A stretch of 64,000 bases of DNA from Tetradesmus obliquus (Eukaryota; Chlorophyta; Chlorophyceae; Sphaeropleales; Scenedesmaceae), in contig CP126205.1 of assembly GCA_030272155.1 (NCBI GenBank), positions 3,398,501 to 3,462,500 on the forward strand, read 5' to 3'. Of this stretch, positions 31,198 through 41,611 are shown in pieces (positions within the stretch are counted from its first letter, which is position 1; each line of letters starts with the position of its first letter). The notes under the pieces were generated by a model. The model had not been told where the DNA came from. It saw only the letters and a program-made list of their open reading frames with translations, and did not search any database. Made by a program: the position numbers and the translations under genes.

Positions 31198-33727
31198 CAC
31201 AAGTGAAATCAAGGGTCAGGTGTGGCTTGGTGGTTGCGACAACATGTGATGGGCAGGCCCACAAAGGCAGCCACGGCGCAGGCGGCCAGGCTCACCAGCA
31301 CCTGTGCGGAGGGAGCAGCAGCAAACAACATATGTGTGTGAGGAAGGGGCGACTGTGGCTGGTTCAAATGGTTCAACATCAACAGCAAGAGGAGACAGCC
31401 AGCCCAGGACAGCAAGGAAGCAAGAGCAGCCTGTGTGCCTCAAACAGACAGACAGCTGACAGCGAGCAGCCAGCAGCGCCTGCACTCACCCGTGGCTTCT
31501 GCTTCTCTGTGTACTTGGCCAGGTCAAAGTGCCAGATCCACCAGTGGCCCACGCTGGCCCACAGCTTGAGTGGGCTGCCCAGGAAGGTCTTGTAGATGGT
31601 CTTCTGAGTGGGGCTCCACTTCTCCATCTCACTGGGCATGACGGGGTGCCACGCGGTGTCCTCAACCAGCCTGCGAGGCGGGGCAGGTCAGCATGCAGAC
31701 GTGAGTAAAAAGCAATGAACGTTGTCAGTGTTGCTAGGCATGCCAGGGTGCCACGCGGTGTCCTCAACCAGCCTGCGAGGCGGGGCCAGCAGCAGCAGCG
31801 GCAGAAACGTTCAGTGCACGGCAGCGGATATGTGGCAAAACGGTATGCAGATGCGAGCTGCTGCAAAGACCGGGTGGCCTGACGCGGCCTCACAGCAGCG
31901 CGCACGCAGCATAGCCCCAACATACGTGCATGCATGCGCGCAGCCAGCCGTGCGTGGGCTCACTTGTTGGTCTGTGCGTGGTGCTGGTTGTGCTTGATCC
32001 TCCATGGCTCGAAGGGGTAGATGAGCGGCATGAATGCCAGCGTGCCCACAATGTCCTCCAGCAGCTTGTTCTCGCTGAAGCTGCGGTGCCCGCAGTCGTG
32101 GCCGATCACAAAGAACTGCACAGGGAACAGACCGTCACGCGTGCGAGGAAGGGGCAGGGTCAGATACGTAGTGCGCGGCACACGCGCTGCATCAGGCGGG
32201 ATATGCAGGCGGGATGCCGCCGGGCGCAGAGCATGACACCACTTTCGCCGAGGCTTTGACAACACAGGCACGCTGCATGCGCCCACAACAGCTGCAGTTG
32301 CCAGCTGCTATAAGATCTACTGAAGCGCAAACGCCCGCATGCTGCCGCTGCTAACTGCACTGCTGTACACGTATGTACGTTCACTGCTGCTGTGCAGCGC
32401 TGCTGCCACGCACCCCTGTGAAGGCTGTGCCTGCGATGAACCACGCGAATGGCAGCAGGTACCAGGGCGACACGCTGATGAGGTACAGGCTGGCGGACAC
32501 GGACACCAGCGTGGTGACCACTGCGCCCCACGCCTTGGCCATATTCAGCTGGAACACCTGCAGCAGCAAACAGCAGCAGCAGCAGCAGCAGCAGCGACGG
32601 CCCGGTCAGCATTTGGGTATCTAGGGTGGCAAAGCAATGCAGGCGGCCAGCTGCTTGCAGGAGACGACAAGCGCAGAGCAGTGTGCTCAGGTGTTGATGC
32701 ATGCGCAGATGGGGCCGCAAGTGCTGCCAATGGGCTTGCAGGAAAGCACAGCGCACTGCTGGGGGCGCTATTGCACGTGTTGCATGTGCTGCTGGAAGCT
32801 GCACATGTGGCGGCTTGCTACTCACGTCAGCGGGCATGGACTTGACAATGTCTGTGAGGGAGACACCGTCTGGCAGCTCTGAGCCAATGCTCTTGTAGCC
32901 CCACTGCAGGTGGAAAGCAACACAAGCAGCAGATCAGCATTTGAGGCAGGGACGCACACGGCCGTACCCTACGCATGCACCCTGGCTGCACATAGCTAGG
33001 GCAGCTCATGCATGCTGTGAGGATGCCATACATGAGCTGGTGCAGCTGCAGGGGCCAGACTGGCACTTGCTGCAGCTGCAGCCTGCCCCAGGGTGCTGGC
33101 AGGCTGTGTGTGTGGCAACCACTGAACGCCCACCTCCTCAGCGAGCTGCTTGCGCTCGGAGGCTGGCAGCTGCGCAATGGGAACATCGATGGCTGCGGCA
33201 GCTGGCACGGTCTTGGGTGCCTGCAGGGTAGCGAGAGGTGCAGACGTGCACAGAGACGCGTGGGTCAATCAGTCATCTCAATCTGCCTGGTGGCAAGAGG
33301 CCACATTCTGCTGACAGAAGCGCTGACAAATAATAATTGAATGCAACCTCGTAGCCCTATGCTTGAGATCGTTGCTCTGAGTATGCACCACAGACTGCTC
33401 AGCTCCCAGTGCGTACCCCGCTGCTCCCCAACGCACCTGCACCAGACGCCTGTTGGGCAGGAGAGGCCTTGCGGCAACTGCAATCAGGGTAAAGCCGCGG
33501 CAGGGTGTGAGCAGCCTTGCAAGTGGAGCAGAAGACCCCACCGATGCGAACTCTAAACGCCTACAGCCTGCTCACCTCGGGATCCAGCAGCCGGGGAGCT
33601 GACGCCCCGCACCTGAATCACAACAATTGCACGCAGCGTGTCAGCCGAATCGCTGACGGGCCAGGGTCACTCCCACTGCGCCAGCACCCGAGCCACTTAC
33701 CAGCCTGTTGGATGCCATAAGTGCCAT
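30028..33727 (-). CDS. FAD6: Plastid omega-6 fatty acid desaturase (FAD6)
   Basis: Eleven exons read on the minus strand: 33701-33727, 33576-33612, 33437-33477, 33134-33220, 32826-32903, 32414-32557, 31964-32115, 31490-31670, 30784-31000, 30366-30560, 30028-30131. All phases join to 420 aa, the family's usual size. The three di-iron histidine boxes are present: HDCGH (144-148), HNQHH (180-184) and HVPHH (342-346), plus HHTAPH (299-304). Near-identical stretches to recalled plant FAD6 include [16 protein letters not shown] and [14 protein letters not shown]. The first 35 residues are Arg/Ser/Ala-rich like a chloroplast transit peptide. The enzyme inserts the delta-12 (omega-6) double bond into 16:1 and 18:1 acyl chains of plastid glycerolipids, using ferredoxin. 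Two introns contain copies of exon edges. The start is the first ATG of an ATG..CTT..ATG pair. Confidence 0.93.
31005..31032 (-). repeat. (CTG)n (sense) before the FAD6 exon 9 acceptor
   Basis: CAG units on the + strand, that is CTG in the transcript, directly before TTCTCTCAG of exon 30784-31000. Confidence 0.8.
31083..31145 (-). repeat. Echo of the 5' edge of FAD6 exon 9, copy 1
   Basis: Copies the first 51 bases of exon 30784-31000 ([17 protein letters not shown]) together with the acceptor region, then diverges where the exon would continue (GGCTACTAC is replaced by ACATGTAGT). It has TTGCTG in place of GTGCTG. Confidence 0.85.
31148..31197 (-). repeat. (CTG)n (sense), about 16 units, within the exon 9 echo array
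   Basis: Part of the duplicated unit. The shorter tract at 31005-31032 occupies the same place relative to the real exon, so the repeat length changed after duplication. Confidence 0.9.
31246..31309 (-). repeat. Echo of the 5' edge of FAD6 exon 9, copy 2
   Basis: The second extra copy begins with an intact CACAG acceptor and GTGCTGGTGAGCC, then [16 protein letters not shown], and stops at the same break point as copy 1. With the true exon there are three edges spaced 137 and 164 bases apart. Confidence 0.85.
31736..31787 (-). repeat. Echo of the 5' edge of FAD6 exon 8
   Basis: Matches 31634-31680 (acceptor CCTCGCAG plus codons for LVEDTAWHP) with few changes. It lies upstream in the same intron. 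Confidence 0.8.
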
Positions 33728-34072
33728 GATGAAGTTTGTATGAGGTTTCTGTTGACCCCTCACACTGAGAAAGGTGCAGGCTGCCAGGGTGGGCGCAGCT
33801 ATGGCTTGCAGGGCAACCGGACTCGAAAATAACAGACAAAGTGTTGCGTATCCTGATGACGACTCCGCGGTGCTCGAACTGGCCTCATTGGTTTCAATTT
33901 CGCCAATCAAGCAGGAATTTGCCTGCTTTGTAGAAGCTGCGGCCTTTTTTGACATAGCAACTACTACCACAGCACACCTCGCACACACCTGTGGCCAGAT
34001 CAACCAGTTGCCTGATCCTTTGTAGATTAGGGAACCATCTGAAGCCCTCACACAGCTGGTTACATCCAGCCC
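33728..34072. promoter_or_regulatory. 345-base divergent promoter region between FAD6 and a plastid-type membrane protein
   Basis: The two start codons face away from each other with only 345 bases between them, so both promoters and 5' leaders fit here. Both products look plastid-targeted, which makes shared regulation plausible. I see no clear TATA box. Confidence 0.55.
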
Positions 34073-35223
34073 ATGGCTAGCATGCTCCACACGCAGCAGC
34101 TGGGCCGGGCGTGCCTGGCTGGTGGCAGTGGCAGGCAGCAGCCCATGCGTATCAGCAGCAGGCGCCTAGCACCATGCTATGCAGCAGACAATGGCCAGGA
34201 GCCCAGCCCCAGCTCTTCAGCAGCTGACGAGGAAGCGCGCATAGAGGCGCTGGAAGCGCGCCTGCGCAAGGGCGGCAAGCCGCGCCAGATCCCCATCAGG
34301 TGAGGCTGGTGCAGTGACGCAGCAGTCGTGTGACAACCTCTCACTTGCACTGGCACACGCAGGTGGTTTTATGCTTGAGTTTTAATCCTGGTTTGGTTGC
34401 GTCCTTGCGCTGAACACCCATGTACTGTGTCGCATGAAGCAAAGCTGAGCTGTCACCTGCAAGTGTGTTGAAAACACTTGCGGGTGTGCGTAAGCAGCCT
34501 GCAACCAGGTGCACACCGCCATGACCAACACTGCAACAATCTCTGTATGTATTGATCATGTCAATGTTGCAAACTCAATCATGCAGGCATATGCACTTGT
34601 GCACATGTGCATGCACTCCAGCAACAATTCGTGTGCTTCAACCACACATTGCTGCTCGTCATCACTCTGTATGAGTTTCGTTTGCCAACAACGCATGAGG
34701 GAGCATCCCTGCTTCCTTTGCTGGAGCTGGATAGGAAAGCAGCTGGGAAGCTGCGCGAAAGGCAGGGAGCAGCAGCATGGTCAGCCCGTTGGGCTACAGC
34801 AGCAACAACTTCAATACATTGCATCAGCTTGCCGAGGGCCTCTACATCTCCACGCAGCTTCTGATTGTGCAGCCTCCGCTGTGCTGTCAGGACAGCAGTA
34901 GCCCCACACGTGCGTGACACGCATGCATGCGCGCCGCCGCGGCCATCGCTTGCAGGAACATGACGCCCAAGCAGCAGCAGGTGGACGCCACGCGCGCAGA
35001 ATGGAAGGAGGGCAAGCTCTTCCCGGAGGGCTGGGAGCAGATGCCGCTGCCTGACAAGGTGGCTGAGCTGTACCTGGGGCAGCGCGGTATGCTGTTCTGG
35101 GCCAACAAGGCGGCCTGGGCCAGCGTGTGGGTGGTGGGCGGCGCGTGGGTGCTGTTCAGATTCATCGGGCCTGCGCTGGGGCTGTACAAGCTGCAGGGAG
35201 ACCTGCTGGGGCCGCCCGTGTAG
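34073..35223 (+). CDS. Predicted plastid-targeted small membrane protein, function unknown
   Basis: Two exons, 34073-34299 and 34956-35223, join (AG+G) to 164 aa. The first 40 residues are rich in Arg, Ser and Gln without acidic residues, as in a transit peptide. An acidic EEARIEALEARLRK helix follows. The second exon encodes KLFPEGWEQMPL and one long hydrophobic segment at about residues 124-152 (WASVWVVGGAWVLFRFIG), ending ALGLYKLQGDLLGPPV. I do not recognise the family. The pattern of a W-rich single membrane span near the C-terminus suits a thylakoid or envelope protein conserved in green plants, but that is inference. It is divergent from FAD6. Confidence 0.7.
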
Positions 35224-37054
35224 TTGCTCTTGTGGTTTATGTATGTTTCGAGAGGTCAGTGGGTGTGGTGTTGACAGAGGAATCAGTATCATGCTGTGGA
35301 TCTGGCGCTGTGTGCGTGCATGGATGCTGCTGCAAACTGCCGTCTGCTTTGGTCGCCTTGTTGAGCAGGTTGCTTGGCAAGGCTTGTATGCCAGCAGACG
35401 AGGCACTCGCTGCACCGGACCCAGCTGTGCACCGGACCCAGCTGTCATTCGCCTTACCTGTTTGTGGTGTGCAAGATGACTATGGGTGCTTCTGAGTAGC
35501 AAGTCCAATCACAGTCCATGCGCAGAGCGTATCAATGTTGTTGGTGTACAAGTGCTGACAATGCCACTGCGGCTGGTTTTATGTGTTGTTCCACTGGCAG
35601 CAGCAGGGCTGGGGAGTGCGCGGTTGTTGAGCGTACGTGTGAGAGAGGAGCATTGCTGCCCATGTAGCTGTGGGACAGGGTTCGCTGCAGGTGTGCCGAG
35701 GCAGGCGGGCAGGCATGGGCAGTGCACCTGCATGCTTCTGGCACCAGCACTGGCATGCAGTGTGCGCTTGCTGACCAGCACGACTTTGGTGGCAGTGAGA
35801 TTGCAATTAGTGGGAGTCTCTTGCGTGCTTTGCATGTATGCCGCGCCACACCTGCTGCATGTGCAGCTTGGGAGTGCACAGTGCAAGTATCAACCCATGC
35901 TTGGTGTCTGGTACAGATGTTGCATCTGGGGATGCACTCGTGGTGCCCACATGCTGGTCGTGCAGCGATGCAGCACCCAGGAAGCATGTGTGTGTGCCTA
36001 AGGGGCTTGGTGTCTGTACTGCTGCATTCACCTCTCTTTCAGCAGCAGCACACAGGTGCAGCGCAGCCCGGGGGTTCAGCCACAAGCAACAATCCTGCTT
36101 GATGTGTACAGTGAGTGAGTGTAGGCTTCAGATATGGTTTCAAAGCTGCACATGCAGCCATGTGCGGCGCCGCTGGTGTGGTGGTGTTGGGTTTTTGATA
36201 TTCCCATCAGGCGGCAGGTGCATTGCGCAGCAGTGGGCAAGGACCGACGTAACACTGCTGACAATGGCTGCTGCCTACGGATTTCGTTGAAAATGGTCCT
36301 GTCCCAGCACATTGCCTCCAACGCACTTCGCACTGCGAACATATGATGATGTTGCGCAGCCTGCGCAGCCGGGCTGTGGTATGATATTGGCAATGTATAT
36401 CACGTCCTAAACAGCAGTGTACCTATGTACGCGCTCACACCGGCAGTACGTGCAAGTGATCAGGCTGTAAAGCGTAGGGATTCTGTTGCACTGATGGCCA
36501 GGCCAAACTTTGGAAGGGCATCCACGGGGCAGCTGGTATGCCAGCATCACATTGTATGCACGTGCCCAATGCTCGATGCCAACAAACAGCGGCAATATAC
36601 AGGGGAGACAGTGCTCAAGCAGATGCACGACACACACTGCCCGGACATCATCTGCTGAAGCAAACCTGGAGGGCAGACAGCAGCAAACTGGCACCTGGTA
36701 TGTTGATCAGAAGGTCTTGCATTGCTCGCACCGGCATTCAGTCACCAACCACTGATATCTTTGATTTACTTGAAAAATTACTTGCCAAGACAACAGGCCC
36801 GCCCTTCGAGAAGGATTCTTGAACAATCGCACGGAACCTGACTCCGAACCCGCCAGGCCTTCTGACACCCTCACTGCTCATCAGCACTGGTGCATGAGCA
36901 ACCAACTAGCTTAACATCGTGCACCTGTCACTGTTTTCGCCAGCGAGTGCACGACCGCGCCAACCAACTTGGCATTACAAGAGTGCACTGCGTGTGCAGC
37001 CTGCGTTTGATCAGCAGTCCAACACTGATTGTACCACTAATCAAGTACAAAGGG
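35224..37054. other. Spacer between the plastid-protein gene and the bZIP gene
   Basis: No gene recognised. Overlapping short open frames on both strands lack conserved motifs. A TGTAA at 36466-36470 could be a polyadenylation signal if the upstream gene has a long 3' untranslated region. The segment nearest the bZIP start probably holds its promoter. Confidence 0.4.
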
Positions 37055-38813
37055 ATGCACTCCCCCGTGCTGGACCCCTGCCTGGCCAGCAGTGAGGACC
37101 TCGGCTTTTTGGACTTGTTCGATGAGACAGCGGGCGCACCGGGCAAGAGCATGGATCTGGAAATATGTTTAGACCACTTGGGTGGCTATCAGCCAGCCTC
37201 TCGGCCAGGTGGGCGATGCAGGACTTGGTGGAGTGGGCAGTTCTCGCAGCAGCATCGAGGTGCAGCTTGCAGCCATGGCTGTTGCTGGGTTCCGCATGGA
37301 CGGCTACAGACCATCGGCTCAATGTATTTTTGACGTTGATGCTGCATGGACGTTGTCTTGGCGTCAGGCTGGCCCAGGCTGACCTGTTGGTTTGCGATTT
37401 GCCCGCCCGTCTTTGTTTGCCCTTGCAGATCGCGACCAACTGCTGCGCGCTGCTCTTCGATCACACCCAGAGTACACAGTGCACGAGGCGGGAGCGCACG
37501 CACACGCAGGGTGAGTGCTGCGCAGAGTCAACGCTATGTCAGCAGCCAGAGCTGCTCACGTCCACACAGCACAGCACGCTGACTGATCCGCTGCACTGCA
37601 CCACTGTTGCGGCAGGCTTGATGACCCTCTGCAGCAGGTCGACAACAATGCAGCAGCAGTGAGCCAGCCCTCAGCAGCGGCCGCTGCAACTGCTGTGAAG
37701 TCAGAGCCGGCAACAGCAGCAACGCCCGCAGCAACATCGTGCCAGCAGGAGCAGCAGCAGCCCCAGCAGTCAGCATCCAAGTCCTCTCGGCAGAAGACGT
37801 CACTCAAGAAGCAAGAGCTGCTTGACAGCAACTCTGATGGCGAAGCAACACAGGGCGGCAAGGGCACCAGCAAGCGCAGGCGCCGCATCAGGAATGCAAA
37901 GCAGCAGGAGCTCAACAGGCTGGCACAGCAGCGCTACAGGTGAGCATGTACATGTGGAGGAGCGCAGGCACATCACATTTATTGTGTGGTGCACGTGGCA
38001 TGTGTAGTGTGGGGAATCGGATGGCCAATGTAGCTGCATGATCTGGTGCGAATGCACAGCTGTGTGGGTATGATGTCAACAGTGCAGCAGCGACATCCGA
38101 GGTGTCTGGTGGCAAGCAGCACAACAGCACGCTTGCATTCAGCGCTGCATCATGCATTGTAGTCCTTTGCTCACACCTATTATCACTGCTCCTTTGTGAC
38201 ATCTTTCTTTTGCTGCTGCATTTGCCGCTGCAGGGAGCGCAAGAAGCAGAAGTACTGCAACCTACAGGGCACCGTGGACGAGCTCAGCGTGCGCCTCAGC
38301 CAGCTCAACACGCTGGAGGCAGCCAACAGCGAGCTGGCGCAGCGCAACGGGCAGCTGGAGGGCGTGGTGAAGCAGCAGCAGGTGCAGCTGCAGCAGCAGC
38401 AGGACACCATCTCCAAGCAGGCCCAGCAGCTGCAGACACAGGCGCAGCAGCTGGCGCACCAGGCGCAGCAGCTGCAGAGCCAGGTGCTGCACATTGAGCA
38501 GCAGGACAGGCAGCTGGCGGAGCTCAAGGGCCGCCCTGCAGGCGGCAGCAGCAGCAGCCAGCAGCAGCAGCCGGCAGATGCCGACCAGCTGAATGATCAG
38601 CTGGCGCTGGCTGTGCGTGCTGTGCTGACAGGTGTGAGCAGCATGACCAGCATGCTGCCCGCCAAGGATGCGCAACAGATGCAGCAGGTGGTGACCACGC
38701 TGCCTGACAGCATCCTGCAGCAGATCCGCAGCTGCTGCCGGGAGGTGGCGCTGCACCTGAAGATGACGGACGTCAAGGAGATGCCGCACGCAGTGCAGGT
38801 GCCCTGCTGCTAG
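37055..38813 (+). CDS. bZIP transcription factor with Gln-rich coiled coil
   Basis: Secure exons are 37429-37510, 37616-37939 and 38234-38813 (TAG). They encode YRDQLLRAALRSHPEYTVHE, an Ala/Gln/Ser-rich linker, the basic region RRRRIRNAKQQELNRLAQQR-YRERKK with the canonical N-x7-R, a leucine-zipper coiled coil (LQGTVDELSVRLSQLNTLEA), a long Gln-rich helix, and a C-terminal helical domain ending CREVALHLKMTDVKE. It would bind DNA as a dimer in the nucleus. The 5' exon (from ATG 37055, HSPVLDPCLASSEDLGFLDL, an acidic activation-type stretch) must change frame before an exon ending at 37323 (SAQ-Y junction). Possible joins are a 106-base intron 37167-37272 or a sequence error, so the 5' model is unresolved. 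Confidence 0.82.
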
Positions 38814-41611
38814 TCCTGGCGCAGGTCGAGCACTTCTTGCAAGAGTGTTCTGCTGCTGACGGCTGGGTGTGGTGTGCACATTCTCAAAGCTCCTTGTGCT
38901 GTTGCCTGGCTGTGTGCGCAACGCTGCTTGCTTGCGAGCAGTGTTTTCGTGCATTGCATGTGGTGGGTCAAACGCCAAGGTGGCTTTATTTGGTTTGCCT
39001 TTGTGGTGGCGAGGCGGCTGATTGCAAGGATGGATACACTATTCGCTCAGGAATGTCGTGCCTGGTTATACATCAACAGTGGCGGAGGGCTGACACTGAG
39101 TAGGCAGAGTAGCACACAGGTTTAGCTAGGCCCGCGATGGTTTGACGACGTGATATCTTGACTAAGCGATTGGTGTGCTGCACACCTGTCTGTACATTGC
39201 CTCAACAGCAGCAGCACGTAGCAAGCCATGTGTTGATGTTGCTGCGCCACGCTATGACTTAGCACGCTGCTGCACATGTGGTTTGCTGTGCGCATTAAAA
39301 CCCCTTGATGGGCTGCCTGGTTTGGTAGCTTCAATCAATCAAAAAAGTTACTGCTGTTCCACAGCTTTTTGCACGCAGCAAGCTATCTTACAGTGTGTTT
39401 CCCAGAGCTTGCATGTTTTTTCCCCGAGGCGATGACGGTGCACTGTTGTTTGCCAGGCTAGGTGGTTTGTCTGTGTGGCGAGTCAGGGGCAGCTGCCAGG
39501 TCGCCCCTGCTCGAAGAGTTGCATTGGATCAGGGTTGCGATGCCATGGATTACGGAGCCGGCAGGTTGACCTTGCTCTAGTGCCAGAGCACGTATGTTTG
39601 TTTGGTTGTACTACCCAGGTCTGCTTGTACTGCTTGCTTGGTAGGATGCACCTGGTTTCATTGCCTGGTGCTGCGATGCCATGAGTTGCTGGCAGCACTG
39701 CGTGATGGCTGCCAGCACTTGTGAGCTTGGCCCCAGCTGCGTGCGTGCGCTAGGCTGGCTTGGGCAACACTTGGATCCATACAACGATGCATGATCGGCC
39801 GGTACCCGGATGCACATGGTAGTGTGCAGCTAAGGCGGAGGCGTGAGGCGTGAGGCGTGTCAGCACCCAGCTGCCGTGCTGGTGTGGGACTCTGTGCAGT
39901 TGGCAAAGCAGTGTACAGTAGGGAGCCACCTGTGGCTGGCTGGTATTGCAGGCTCTGCCAGGGGCCATGCAGCGGAGAGGAGGTGACAGGCAGCGGTGCC
40001 TTTCACCAAAGAAACATAGTATGGCTGCTCTTCTTTTGTTTGTTTGGCAGCATGAGCGTGCCAGCGAGGATGCAATGTGTGAGCTGCACTTGCTGAGTGT
40101 GGCGATGACGATTGCGTGAACTGCGCTTGCCATGGTGCAAGCACCTTTGCGGTGGCAGCAGGACCCTGGTTGTGTTCGAGCAGCCCACATGTGTTGCGCT
40201 GGCATGCGGCTGCAGAGCCAGGTTGGCTTGCATTTCACAGCCTGAAGCGGCACGTGTTGGTCAGCAGTCAGCACCTTCTCTTGTGTTGTGTCTAGTGGCA
40301 CTGCTGACCTCATCGACAGTCTCTTTACTTACAGGCTGCGCCTGTTTCTGCAGCCTGAGCAGCTGAGGAGCATTACTGTCCTCGGCTGCGGACGGCAACA
40401 CACCTTTGACTTGACATTTCATTTGCCATGCTTCATGGCAGCATCGGCAGGCATAGCAGCTGCTGCTGTGTGGTTTATGGCGATTTTATTTTGTGCCCAC
40501 CAGCACATGGTTGCAAAGGCCGTACACCAATGTCATCACCTGTGGCAGCGAGTGCTGTGTACCACGTTGTCGTGGGCAAGTTTGCTGCTGTCAGCGCTCA
40601 GCGCAGTACGTGTGCTTTTGCAGCTGTGGTTGCTGATCAGTCCTGATCAGTTCTTACCCATATTACTGGCACTGACTGACACAGACAGTCCTTGTTTAGA
40701 ATAGAAGTTGCAGCGTAGGTTGTAGGCCAGGCAGGACCTTGAAGCACTTGTGCTTGGCTCAGCTGATATGCCCATATGGCACGGCAGTGTCATCTTGCAA
40801 GCATGCCAGTGCTTATATCCATAATGCAAGCCTGGCAAGCTTGTGGGTGCCCACGGCCGTCATGGCTGAGTGACATTTTGGGGCTGATCTGTTGCGTCAG
40901 CCAAAGCAGCAACGGCCGTGTGAAAAAGCCGGCACATGCGTGTTGCGGGTGTACTTCCTGCTGATGTTGACTCACTTACAAGCAAGTTGTCACGTGTGTA
41001 ACAATGCCATTGACACATCATACTCTCTGGACCGACCTCCGACTTCAGTTCGCAGTGGCCAGCATCTCGTAAGCCATAGTCGTAAGCTAACAAATGAAAA
41101 GCCACAGCGGCATTCTAGCAGCCTATGGCTGGATACGGCCGTCCCATTCTCTCGGGCGCCACACAGAAACGCATCACATCAGAAGCCTGGCCCAGGCGGC
41201 ATGTCAGGCAGGCACATCATGTGCCAGGATGGCAGTCTCTAAATATGCATTGTTCTTGCAGCTGCTCCACCATCTGCTGCTAGTAGCATGTTGTTGTAGT
41301 ACACCTGCTGTTGTTGGAGTATCGGCTCGTTGGGCTTGTGCCTGAAGGAGGTATTAATCCTCAAAGTATTGTTGCCAAATACTAGTTGGAGCACTGGATG
41401 TGTTACCTTGCGTCACCAAAGCAAACCATGCTGGTGCTGCTGGCACAATGTTCTGATCAGTGCAGATGCCTGGGCCATGCTCAGGCCTGCTACAATCGTA
41501 AAAGCATCAGCCCCCTCATGAGCCAGGGCTGTGCGGACTGCTACAAGTGTAGCTGGGTGTGCACGCCTGGAATGTACGTCCCCGTTAAGCTGTTGTGTCA
41601 TAAACATAACG
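38814..41611. other. Convergent spacer between bZIP and ATG16
   Basis: Both neighbouring genes end here, so the 2.8 kb should contain two 3' untranslated regions. Open frames such as 40288-40704 are hydrophobic by composition and have no recognisable domain. No repeat or RNA gene was seen. Confidence 0.4.

Noticed and set aside
32160..32837. 225-codon minus-strand frame spanning a FAD6 exon
   Set aside because: Out of frame with the desaturase reading and crossing exon-intron borders; a shadow frame.
40288..40704. Hydrophobic 138-codon frame resembling a membrane protein
   Set aside because: Overlaps alternative frames, has no conserved motif, and sits in the convergent 3' spacer of two genes.
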